This document shows positions 18,083 to 25,321 of a DNA stretch of 64,000 bases, piece by piece. The DNA comes from Nodosilinea nodulosa PCC 7104. GTDB lineage: Bacteria; Cyanobacteriota; Cyanobacteriia; Phormidesmidales; Phormidesmidaceae. A model generated the notes under the pieces. That model was not told where the DNA came from and did not search any database. It saw nothing but the letters and a program-made list of their open reading frames with translations. Both the position numbers and the translations under genes were made by a program. Every line of letters begins with the position of its first letter. The stretch's first letter is position 1. The DNA lies in contig NZ_JH976537.1 in NCBI RefSeq assembly GCF_000309385.1, positions 1,904,029-1,968,028 on the forward strand. Direction: 5' to 3'.

Positions 18083-18701
18083 AGTAATGTGCTCGTCGCG
18101 ATCGGTGGATGGTTGACAGGTAGCTTTGATCGGTTGTGCCAGTCACCTGGCGGAACCAGGTAAAGGATCGGCGGTGCACCTAAGCCACTTCCCAGGTCTA
18201 GGTCTAGGCCTGGGAACTGATTGATGCTGGCACCTGCTAGCCAGGGTACGGCATTGGGGGGCACTGCGGACAGGCCAGGCGATCGCCAAGGGTGTATGCT
18301 CGACGGCTTCATCGGCAGGGGAGCACGGCCAAAGGTAACGATAGGTTACGTTGTGTGTCTCGCTACGGCACTGTGCTGCTTTTTGTATAGCGCCACGGTG
18401 CTGAGGTCAAATCCCAAAGAAAACCCTAAAGCTTTGCCAGTTCTAGGGTTGCACTCCCTACAGTAGTAATCAGTAACCAAGCTTGTCAGCGCTGATACAG
18501 CTTAGGTAGCTTGTAATTCATGAGTAGGGCAATTACTCCGGCAGGTTTTCCATAGTCTTAACACTCTAGCCTCAACACTCTGAGATCATTTCCGAGATTG
18601 TGCCCCTGCTGCGTCCCCTGACGACGGCCTTTGTAAAAGTCTGATTGCCCTGCTTCCATCGCTCAAACGCCCCAACTGCACTGCTCAATGCTGGAGATGG
18701 C
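18083..18701. other. Long intergenic region upstream of ctaA
   Basis: It contains a hairpin with exact 8-base arms (18189-18196 / 18209-18216, ttcccagg / cctgggaa) and a short inverted repeat gtaac-N5-gttac at 18335-18349. The ctaA promoter must lie here. No tRNA, small RNA or ORF with recognisable content is seen. Confidence 0.45.
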
Positions 18702-19736
18702 ATGGCCGCAAATTTCCCTTTTCTTTCTTCCCCGGCTTCAGCCCGTGAATCGCTGTGGTCTGCCACAGCCGCTACTCCGGTCGATCGCATTCGCCGTCTG
18801 GCGTGGAAAATCGCCTTTGCCACCCTGGCCCTGATGGCGGTGGGCAGCGCCACCCGAGTCATGAATGCGGGTTTGGCCTGCCCCGACTGGCCCCTCTGCT
18901 ACGGCCAGCTGGTGCCCCAGCAGCAGATGAACCTCCAGGTATTTTTGGAGTGGTTTCACCGCCTGGATGCCGCCTTGATTGGCCTCAGCACCCTGTGGCT
19001 GGTGGCCCTGTGCGGCTGGTATCGGCGGCAGGTGCCGGGCTGGCTGCCCTGGGCGGCGGTAGGTGCCCTGGTCCTGATTGGCTTGCAGGGGGCGCTGGGG
19101 GGGCTAACGGTGACGCAGCTGCTGCGTTTTGACATTGTGACGGCCCACCTGGGTGCGGCTTTGCTTTTCTTTAGCGCTATGCTCGCGATCGCTAGCTGCC
19201 TGCTGCCCTACCGCTCCACCGGTACCGTGGGGCGATTGCCCTGGCTGGGGCTGGGGGCAACGCTGATCGTCTATGGTCAGTGCATGCTGGGGGGCTTGGT
19301 GGGGTCGCGCTGGGCGGCCCATCAGTGCCTGGGGCTGAGGGAACTCTGTCAGGTGATGAACAGCCATCTGCTGGGCATCGTGCCCGCCTCCGTAGCGGTG
19401 CTGGTGCTGACCTGGACCGTGTGGCGAACTCCAGCGCTCACCTATCCGCTCCGCCGCCTGGGCAATTTGGCTAGCATGCTGCTGGTGTTTCAGCTCGTGA
19501 TGGGGATTGCAACCTTTCGGCTGCGGCTTCAAATAGAGCCTCTCACCGTGGCCCATCACGCCCTTGGGGCAGCGCTGGTGGGTACGCTGGTGTGCTTTAC
19601 GGTGCTGGCCTGGCGCGACTCGCGCAGTGATCTGTCCCAGAATCGCCTGGAACCTGCCTCCGGAGACTATCGGGCTGGCGCGGCGGCGCTTGCCTCTGGG
19701 CTGACTGGCGCTGGTCCCACTGCCGTTAAACCGTAG
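18702..19736 (+). CDS. ctaA: Heme A synthase
   Basis: This enzyme oxidises the C8 methyl of heme O to give heme A for aa3-type cytochrome oxidase. About eight membrane helices are visible. Candidate heme-ligand His residues occur in the expected places: EWFHRLD, VTAHLGAA, NSHLLGIV and AHHALGAA. The motif GSATRVMNAGLACPDWPLCYG is the conserved first loop, including paired Cys. The frame is open from 18645, but ATG 18702 (MAANFPFLSS) gives the usual length of about 344 residues. It is followed by ctaB after 133 bases. The oxidase subunit genes (ctaCDE) are not in the window. Confidence 0.92.
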   Translation: MAANFPFLSSPASARESLWSATAATPVDRIRRLAWKIAFATLALMAVGSATRVMNAGLACPDWPLCYGQLVPQQQMNLQVFLEWFHRLDAALIGLSTLWLVALCGWYRRQVPGWLPWAAVGALVLIGLQGALGGLTVTQLLRFDIVTAHLGAALLFFSAMLAIASCLLPYRSTGTVGRLPWLGLGATLIVYGQCMLGGLVGSRWAAHQCLGLRELCQVMNSHLLGIVPASVAVLVLTWTVWRTPALTYPLRRLGNLASMLLVFQLVMGIATFRLRLQIEPLTVAHHALGAALVGTLVCFTVLAWRDSRSDLSQNRLEPASGDYRAGAAALASGLTGAGPTAVKP

Positions 19737-19869
19737 TTATGTCTGATTGGCAACAGCACAGTCGCTTAAAGCCGTTATCTTGGGAGCTATCCGACTGTTT
19801 TTGGTCATAGGCAGTTAATTTTGCGGTTTTTTACAGAATCGGTTTTTAGAACCACTTAGGATTTTTTGC

Positions 19870-20850
19870 ATGAATCAGACCACCACATGGAATGCCCCCA
19901 CCCGCCACCACGAGTCGTTTAAGGCCGTTGTGCAGAGCTATGTACAGCTCACCAAGCCCCGGATTATTCCCCTGTTGCTGATGGAAACGGCGGCGGCGAT
20001 GTGGGTGGCAGGCCAGGGAGAAGTAGACCCAGTACTGGTAATGGTGACGCTGCTGAGCGGCACCCTGGCGGCAGCCTCGGCCCAAGCCATTAACTGCGTC
20101 TACGATCGCGACATCGACTACGACATGGAGCGCACCCGCCATCGCCCGCTGCCCTCCGGACGCATCCAGATTCGCGATGCGCTGGTGTTTGCCGCTGTGC
20201 TGGCGATGCTGGCCTTTGGGTTGCAGGCGCTGGTGGCCAACCTGCTCAGCGCCGTGCTGGCGATGGTGGGCCTGGCCATCTACGTGGGGGTCTATACCCA
20301 CTGGCTGAAGCGGTCTTCGCCACAGAACATTGTCATCGGCGGGGCGGCCGGGGCGATTCCCCCCCTGGTGGGCTGGGCCGCTGTCACGGGCGATTTGCCC
20401 CTGGCGGCGTGGCTGTTCTTTGCGATCGTGTTTATCTGGACGCCCCCCCACTTCTGGGGCCTGGCAATGCTCATTCAAGACGACTACGCCAAGGTCAACG
20501 TGCCGATGATGCCCGTGGTGGCAGGCGATGAGTCGACCGCCCGGCAGATCTGGTACTACACGCTGGTGCTGGTGCCCCTGACCCTGATGATGACCTACCC
20601 CCTGGGGGCCACGGGTGCGGTATACGCCGCGATCGCCCTGGGGCTAGGCGGCATGTTTATTCAAAAAGCCTGGGCGCTGCTCAAGGAACCGAGCGATCGC
20701 GACCTGGCCAAGGGCCTCTTCAAGTTCTCGATTCTCTACATGATGCTGCTATCGGCGGCCATGGTAGTCGATAGCTGGCCGATAACGCGATCGGCGGTGG
20801 CGGCTGTCTCGGGTCAGCTAGGGCCATTGGTGAGCCTGCTGCCGTTTTAG
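19870..20850 (+). CDS. ctaB: Heme O synthase (protoheme IX farnesyltransferase)
   Basis: A membrane prenyltransferase of the UbiA family that adds a farnesyl group to heme B, producing heme O for CtaA. The two Asp-rich motifs are visible: NCVYDRDIDYDMERTRHRP near residue 77 and the second conserved loop FIWTPPHFWGLAMLIQDDYA near 187. About nine membrane helices fit the family. The length of 326 residues is normal, with a short N-terminal extension. It lies directly downstream of ctaA on the same strand, so the two catalyse consecutive steps. Confidence 0.93.
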   Translation: MNQTTTWNAPTRHHESFKAVVQSYVQLTKPRIIPLLLMETAAAMWVAGQGEVDPVLVMVTLLSGTLAAASAQAINCVYDRDIDYDMERTRHRPLPSGRIQIRDALVFAAVLAMLAFGLQALVANLLSAVLAMVGLAIYVGVYTHWLKRSSPQNIVIGGAAGAIPPLVGWAAVTGDLPLAAWLFFAIVFIWTPPHFWGLAMLIQDDYAKVNVPMMPVVAGDESTARQIWYYTLVLVPLTLMMTYPLGATGAVYAAIALGLGGMFIQKAWALLKEPSDRDLAKGLFKFSILYMMLLSAAMVVDSWPITRSAVAAVSGQLGPLVSLLPF

Positions 20851-20887
20851 AAGGTAGCGGTAGGCAAGCTTAGTAAGGGGTTCTAGG

Positions 20888-21601
20888 CTACGGCTGGTTT
20901 GATGACGATGGCAGCTGAATCTCGATGCCGATTTTGCTGCCTAGCTCAATCACACCATCAACCAATTCGTTGGCTGCCGCTACACCGCCAGTCAGCATGG
21001 TGGCTGCGGTTGCTAGGGCCGCAAGACGTTTTCTCAACTTCGGCATGCTGCGCTGGTCATCGGGCTTTTGAAGTTCGGCCTCAACGTCGTCGATATCGAT
21101 AATCAGGTCGTCGCGCACTTCGGGGGGCAGTTGGCCAGCGGTCTGGCGCAGGCGATCGACAATTTGGAGCAGTTCGGCGGTGGTGGTGCCGCTGGTTTGG
21201 CTAAAGCCTGTGGCAACAACCTGGGCATGGCCGCTGGCTTCGTTGACCAGATTGCCAATGTTGCCGCCGTTGACCTGGGTGCCAATTTTTTGCCCCATAA
21301 CTTTGTCGCCTGCAACGTTGTCGCCGCTGCCGTGCTGGTGAATGGTACTAGCCATGGTTGAAGCCTCTAAAGAAATATCGTTGGGAGCGTAGTGGAGCTT
21401 GAGGAGCTGGCTGGTGTGTAGCGGCACCATGGCGTAGGTTTGGCCGTCATCGTCGCTAAAGTCGACTTCGTAGACATCGGGGGCCAAGCTCTCGACCAGG
21501 GTGCCGACTTGGCCAGCCGCTAGGTGATGGGTAGGTAGGTCTTCTTTGAGAGCAACCACATCTAGCAGTTGAAATTTTGTTAGAGCGCTGACCATGGGCA
21601 T
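20888..21601 (-). CDS. DUF4926 domain fused to a GSGDN-motif helical protein
   Basis: A 237-residue protein (from ATG 21601) in three parts. Residues about 6-70 are a DUF4926 domain (FQLLDVVALKEDLPTHHLAA, then YEVDFSDDDGQTYAM). Residues 88-99 are the motif HQHGSGDNVAGD followed by a Gly-rich stretch. The remainder is helical: a charged amphipathic part with LPPEVRDDLIIDIDDVEAEL, then a more hydrophobic helix (LAALATAATMLTGGVAAANE). The same HQHGSGDNVAGD occurs at the C-terminus of the ROC-COR protein two genes upstream. The start codon overlaps the stop of the DUF6883 gene (TGATG), implying translational coupling. An internal ATG (about 21355, MASTIHQHGS) could give the second half alone. The function is unknown; an effector or adaptor role is inference. 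Confidence 0.72.
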   Translation of the reverse strand: MPMVSALTKFQLLDVVALKEDLPTHHLAAGQVGTLVESLAPDVYEVDFSDDDGQTYAMVPLHTSQLLKLHYAPNDISLEASTMASTIHQHGSGDNVAGDKVMGQKIGTQVNGGNIGNLVNEASGHAQVVATGFSQTSGTTTAELLQIVDRLRQTAGQLPPEVRDDLIIDIDDVEAELQKPDDQRSMPKLRKRLAALATAATMLTGGVAAANELVDGVIELGSKIGIEIQLPSSSNQP

Positions 21602-21936
21602 CACCTCAAAATGTAGCAACTCACAAGCCGAGGAAAGGTTTCGTCGGGGCGAATAATCCAGGCAGTACGAACAATCGCGGCGTTTTGGTTACGGGTGAGC
21701 GGGAAGTCAACAATGTAGCGTTGGCCATACTCGTCAGCCATCCCAATCACCGCATCGTACTGCTGAAGTGCTTGCAGAATATACGCCCGAAGCACCTCTG
21801 TATCGCTGCTGGTTAACCCTAAGATAGCGGCAAAAAGGCGGGCCTTGTGTTTGCCCCGAGAGTGGGTGGGGTTAAGGCTGTAGTCTCGCAGCTTCTCCAG
21901 ATCGATGTAGACTTCACCAGCATTGGGGAGTTTCAT
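21601..21936 (-). CDS. DUF6883 domain protein
   Basis: A 111-residue protein matching the DUF6883 pattern: KLPNAGEVYIDLEKLRDYSL, then HSRGKHKARLFAA, then YGQRYIVDFPL and a C-terminal RTAWIIRP. The conserved His/Arg/Lys residues in the SRGKHKAR part resemble small nuclease-like toxins of bacterial conflict systems, but no activity is established to my knowledge. Its ATG overlaps the stop of the ROC-COR gene by the ATGA arrangement, and its own stop overlaps the start of the DUF4926 gene. The three genes thus form a tightly coupled operon. Confidence 0.72.
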   Translation of the reverse strand: MKLPNAGEVYIDLEKLRDYSLNPTHSRGKHKARLFAAILGLTSSDTEVLRAYILQALQQYDAVIGMADEYGQRYIVDFPLTRNQNAAIVRTAWIIRPDETFPRLVSCYILR

Positions 21937-23504
21937 TCAGAGGCGGGGGTGTTTTTGTCGCCGTGCACCAGGTCGCCTGCTACATTATCGCCGCTGCCAT
22001 GCTGATGGGTAGTGCGGCTGCCCTGGTAAATGTGAATATCTCCATAGCGTTCTTCCATATCAAGGCCGCGTTCTTTGAGGTCGCTCTGGCGACGGGCTTC
22101 CACGGGTTCATAGCCGTCGAGGATCTGGCGCAGGTTGAGGCGCAGGCGTAGTTTGCCAATGGTGACGGTCTGTTCGCCCATGGCCTCTAGGCCCAAAAGC
22201 TCCTGGTAGTCGAGCGGGGGATGGTCGGGATGATTGGGGACGGGCACCCATTCGGTGACTTCTAAATCGGCAAAGCTCTTGTGGATTCTGGTGAAGGTGT
22301 CCCGAATAAGGGCCAGGAAAATGCGGCGGGTGGTTTCGCGTCCGCTAATGGAGATAAAAATCTTTTTGTCTTCAGGGTCGGCTTTGACGCGGGCGATGTT
22401 GCAGACCTCGTCGCCTTCGCAATATTCCAGCATGACGCCGCTGCGCCAGCAGGTTTGGCCGTGGATTTTTTCGTGGCTGAGCACGATGAACCGCGACAGC
22501 ACACTCTCGGGCAGGATGCGGTAGTGGTACTGAAACTCTAGGGTGTCGCCCTCCAGTCCTGTATCTTCGGGTTCGTCTTTGGGCAGCAGGCCCGGGATGA
22601 GAAAGCGGGGGCAGGGGCAGTCGGGCAGGGCGAAGCAGAGCTGAAACTCCTGCATGAGTTCGGTCAGGTAGCGGTAGCGCTCTGGAGGGTAGCGGGTTGG
22701 CTCTAGCACCCGGCTCAGATCGTCGTAGTCGAGAATGCCTTTGCCCTGGGTTTTGAGGGTGTCGTCGCTGAGCAGGGTGTAGATGCCCGTCGTCACCCAG
22801 TCGGGGTTGAGCACGTTGGTGTTTTGCAAAAAGTCGTGCTCACGAAAGTTGAGCACCAGGCCCAGATTGTGCAGCAGGTCGATGAGCTGGGTTTGGTTTT
22901 GCTCTTCGGGAATCTGGTTTTGGTGGCAAATGCCGATGTACTCGCCGTAGCTAATGAAGTCTTTATCTAGGGCTTCAAGCTGTTCTTTGACCTGAAACCA
23001 GGAGAGGGGCAGCAGATTATACACATCCCGCAGTTTGCCCACTTCGGCGATAATTTGCTGGCGTAAATCATCGATGCCGTCGCCGCTTTGGCAAGAGGTT
23101 TCCAGAATGGCGCAGATGTTGGGATATTTGTCTCGCAAAGCTTTGCGGTTGATGTCGAAGGGCTGCTCGTCTTTTTTGTTGCCGACAATGATCACGGGCG
23201 ACTCGCTGCCAAAGCTTTGGATCAGCTTGAGCCAATATTCAATGCGGTTTTCGTCTTCGCTGGTGCGGCAGTTGCAGACCAGCAGGTAGAGGCTGCGCTT
23301 GGTGAGAAAAAACTGGTGGGTGGCGTGGTAGATTTCTTGACCGCCAAAATCCCACACGTTGAGGCGCACGTCTTTGCTGTTGACGTGGACACCCCAGGTA
23401 TGCACCGTGAGGCCATCGGTTTGGGCTTCATTGGGGTTGTAGGTGCCCTCCATGAGCTGCTTGACCAGAGAGGTTTTGCCGACGCTGCCCTGGCCCACTA
23501 ACAA
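21933..23504 (-). CDS. ROC-COR GTPase module (3' segment of broken gene)
   Basis: This is the last segment of the LRR-ROC-COR frame, able to start at TTG 23504 just after the TAA. It holds a complete Ras-like ROC domain: P-loop GQGSVGKTS (residues 4-12), switch motif DFGGQE (about 53-58), NKKD base-recognition motif (about 108-111) and a TSC motif for G5. The COR dimerisation domain follows (about 165-400). The last 25 residues carry THQHGSGDNVAGDLVHGDK, shared with the DUF4926 protein. ROC-COR proteins are GTP-dependent dimeric switches. With the LRR removed, the GTPase would lose its sensor part. Confidence 0.8.
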   Translation of the reverse strand: MLVGQGSVGKTSLVKQLMEGTYNPNEAQTDGLTVHTWGVHVNSKDVRLNVWDFGGQEIYHATHQFFLTKRSLYLLVCNCRTSEDENRIEYWLKLIQSFGSESPVIIVGNKKDEQPFDINRKALRDKYPNICAILETSCQSGDGIDDLRQQIIAEVGKLRDVYNLLPLSWFQVKEQLEALDKDFISYGEYIGICHQNQIPEEQNQTQLIDLLHNLGLVLNFREHDFLQNTNVLNPDWVTTGIYTLLSDDTLKTQGKGILDYDDLSRVLEPTRYPPERYRYLTELMQEFQLCFALPDCPCPRFLIPGLLPKDEPEDTGLEGDTLEFQYHYRILPESVLSRFIVLSHEKIHGQTCWRSGVMLEYCEGDEVCNIARVKADPEDKKIFISISGRETTRRIFLALIRDTFTRIHKSFADLEVTEWVPVPNHPDHPPLDYQELLGLEAMGEQTVTIGKLRLRLNLRQILDGYEPVEARRQSDLKERGLDMEERYGDIHIYQGSRTTHQHGSGDNVAGDLVHGDKNTPASE

Positions 23505-23507
23505 CAG

Positions 23508-23999
23508 TTAGGCCTCGTTGAGAGGCCTAACATCACCGCTACGAAGTTTACGTAGGTAGTTAAAAATCTCCTCAACCGGACCAGGATTCTCACTAAGTTT
23601 AGTTGGCCCCAAAATTTCTGGAGAAATAGGCAGAGGGTTCTGTCGTAGATCAATCCTAATTAGGGCAGTTAAGGTTTCTAAACTTTCAGGAATTTGGCTA
23701 ATTTTATTATTGCTGAGATCAAGCTCCTTTAGATTTTGAATCTGAGCCAAGGAATCCGGAATATAGCTAATTTGATTGGAACGGAGGTCGAGTTCTTGTA
23801 GGTTCTGGAGCTGAACCAAAGAATCCGGAATGTGGCTGATCCGATTGGAGCGGAGGCTAAGCTGCAGAAGATTCTTAAGTTTCGCTAGAGAATCTGGAAT
23901 TTGGCTTATATGGTTATCGAAAAGAAAAAGTCTTTGTAGGTTTTGAAGGTGGGCTATTGAGTCAGGAACTATGCTTATTTGGTTGCCGCCAATGTTGAG
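23508..23999 (-). pseudogene. LRR segment between the two in-frame stops
   Basis: The frame between TAG (24000) and TAA (23508) encodes about five leucine-rich repeats of the form IPDSLxQLxNLxxLxLxxNxIS and the LRR-ROC linker (EEIFNYLRKLRSGDVRPLNEA). Translation could restart at an internal start such as 23819 (GTG or TTG class). It makes sense only as part of the whole gene. Confidence 0.7.
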
Positions 24000-24641
24000 C
24001 TATGTCAGATTTTCAAGTTGGATTAAGCTATCCGGAATAATCTGAATTTGGTTGCTGTGAAGAACTAACAACTGAAGCCTTTTAAGTTGGGAAAAGCTAT
24101 TCGAAATTGCGAAAATTTGGTTGCTATGAAGAGTCAGTAGCTGGAGGTTGGAAAGTTGTTCTAAGAAATCTGGAATGAAACTGATTTGGTTCAAGCCAAG
24201 GTGAAGTGATCGCAAGCTTTCAAGCTGAGTCAAGCTGGCGGGAATAACGCTGATTTTGTTATTATATAGATTGAGTTCCTGGAGGCTTTGAAGTTGAGAC
24301 AGGCTGTCGGGAAGGACACTTATTTTATTATGGCTAAGGTTGAGCTCTTGGAGGCTTTGAAGTTGAGACAGATTGTCAGGAATCGCGCTGATTCGGTTGG
24401 CACTCAGATTGAGTTCTTGGAGAGATTGAAGTTCAGTAATCGCTTCGGGTAGATCGGTAAGTTGATTGCTTATCCACTCAGATTTTACCTTATCCCATTT
24501 TCCGAGAATCAAGCTCTTAAGCTGGATGAGCTTGCCAATTTCAGGGGGTAACTCCGTCAGCCCTTTGCCCGCCAGGTCTAGCTCTGTCCAGCCTTCAGCG
24601 GCGGCCTTATCGATTAGTTGCAGAAGCTCATCCTGTGTCAT
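24000..24641 (-). CDS. LRR N-terminal segment of broken ROC-COR gene
   Basis: The first 213 codons, ending at the TAG. They encode a conserved opening helix (TQDELLQLIDKAAAEGWTEL) and seven or so leucine-rich repeats typical of bacterial ROCO proteins. As a free product it would be a short LRR protein without an effector part. The ATG at 24641 lies 12 bases after the PIN remnant, so it was probably co-transcribed with the toxin-antitoxin remnant. Confidence 0.75.
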   Translation of the reverse strand: MTQDELLQLIDKAAAEGWTELDLAGKGLTELPPEIGKLIQLKSLILGKWDKVKSEWISNQLTDLPEAITELQSLQELNLSANRISAIPDNLSQLQSLQELNLSHNKISVLPDSLSQLQSLQELNLYNNKISVIPASLTQLESLRSLHLGLNQISFIPDFLEQLSNLQLLTLHSNQIFAISNSFSQLKRLQLLVLHSNQIQIIPDSLIQLENLT

Positions 24642-24653
24642 GGGGGCAGCCTT

Positions 24654-24836
24654 TTAGGTAACAAGATGAATCCAGTCGTAGGCGTCATGTACTGAATTGA
24701 CCAGGCGGCGATCTGCCGTCCACAGTTCAGCGGCCAGTATTTCAGCCAGGGCCAGATAGTGAGCATCGTAGGTCGCTGGTAGCGAGAGCTGGTTAGCGAT
24801 TTGCCAAGCCCGCTCATGCAAGTTGGCATCCCCTAC
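24654..24836 (-). pseudogene. PIN-domain (VapC-like) toxin, C-terminal remnant
   Basis: The 61-codon open stretch reads as the second half of a PIN ribonuclease: HERAWQIANQLSLPATYDAH, then YLALAEILAAELWTADRRLV, then a typical strand ending DWIHLV. The motif with conserved Asp (YDAHYLALAE) and the ADRRL Asp are present, but the N-terminal half with the first catalytic Asp is missing and no start codon is available. It overlaps the end of the antitoxin-like gene by 23 bases. A deletion that fused the two genes is the simplest explanation. Confidence 0.7.
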
Positions 24837-25068
24837 TTAGCAGTACTTGATCGCGCTGTTGGCGTTCTTGATTAATCAGATCGGCAATGGGGAGATTGGC
24901 CATGCTGCCATCATCACCTTGTTGAAGGCGCTGATGCAGGTGGCGCAAACGATTTTGGCTGGCTTTCCAAGCCGCTTTGCGATCTAGCTTGTTGTACAGC
25001 AAGCTCCGCTCCGCCTCAGAGAGGGACTCAATGACCTGGAGAAGGGAATCTACCAGCTTGGTGTTCAT
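24814..25068 (-). CDS. Antitoxin-like protein of a broken PIN toxin pair
   Basis: An 84-residue charged helical protein (MNTKLVDSLLQVIESLSEAE at the start) of the kind commonly encoded just before PIN toxins in cyanobacteria. It begins with a normal ATG. Its C-terminus runs into the deletion that removed the front of the toxin, so its last residues (CQLA) may not be native. It would neutralise a PIN RNase if a complete cognate toxin existed elsewhere. The family call rests on context plus general sequence character. Confidence 0.6.
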   Translation of the reverse strand: MNTKLVDSLLQVIESLSEAERSLLYNKLDRKAAWKASQNRLRHLHQRLQQGDDGSMANLPIADLINQERQQRDQVLLSRGCQLA

Positions 25069-25129
25069 GGGTGAAGGTGCACTTAACTAACCCTATTGTA
25101 GGAGCTACCCAAACTCTGAGGTTCCCTGG

Positions 25130-25203
25130 CCGGGGCGGTCTAGCTCTGTCCAGCCCTTTGCGGCGACTGGTCGATCAGCTGCAGCAGCTCGTCCTGGGTC
25201 ACG
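25130..25203 (-). pseudogene. Relic of a second LRR-ROC gene 5' end
   Basis: The minus strand reads GTG-initiated TQDELLQLIDQ, then, after a one-base shift, AAKGWTELD, mirroring the first 24 residues of the LRR gene at 24641 (TQDELLQLIDK, AAEGWTELD). The DNA matches it closely over about 65 bases. Nothing of the rest of that gene remains. It lies between the antitoxin-like gene and the IS110 element. Confidence 0.75.
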
Positions 25204-25321
25204 GCAATTTTGGCTTAGGCGGGGTTCCCCCTTTTGTAGCCGCGATTTGGGCAGAGTGGGCGACTTACCAGATTGTTGTGAAAAAGTTGACAGCCGTAGA
25301 TACTGTGTTGGCCCGAGATCG

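Larger units (their letters stand above)
21933..24641 (-). pseudogene. LRR-ROC-COR (LRRK-like) GTPase gene with two in-frame stops
   Basis: A single continuous frame from ATG 24641 to 21933 encodes about 900 residues: a short N-terminal helix (MTQDELLQLIDKAAAEGW), about twelve 23-residue leucine-rich repeats, a ROC GTPase domain, a COR domain and a C-terminal HQHGSGDNVAGD motif. The frame is interrupted only by TAG at 24002-24000 and TAA at 23510-23508; there are no frameshifts. Each stop sits where the family has an ordinary residue (LENLT-x-LNIGG and RPLNEA-x-LLLVGQG). The G-motifs are intact. The LRR part is more AT-rich than its surroundings. It may be a very young pseudogene, a gene split into working pieces, or read through. 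The two stop codons differ (TAG, TAA), so one codon reassignment does not explain it. Confidence 0.85.

Noticed and set aside
18335..18349. NtcA-like site upstream of ctaA
   Set aside because: Spacing is GTA-N9-TAC rather than N8, and no suitable -10 box lies at the proper distance.
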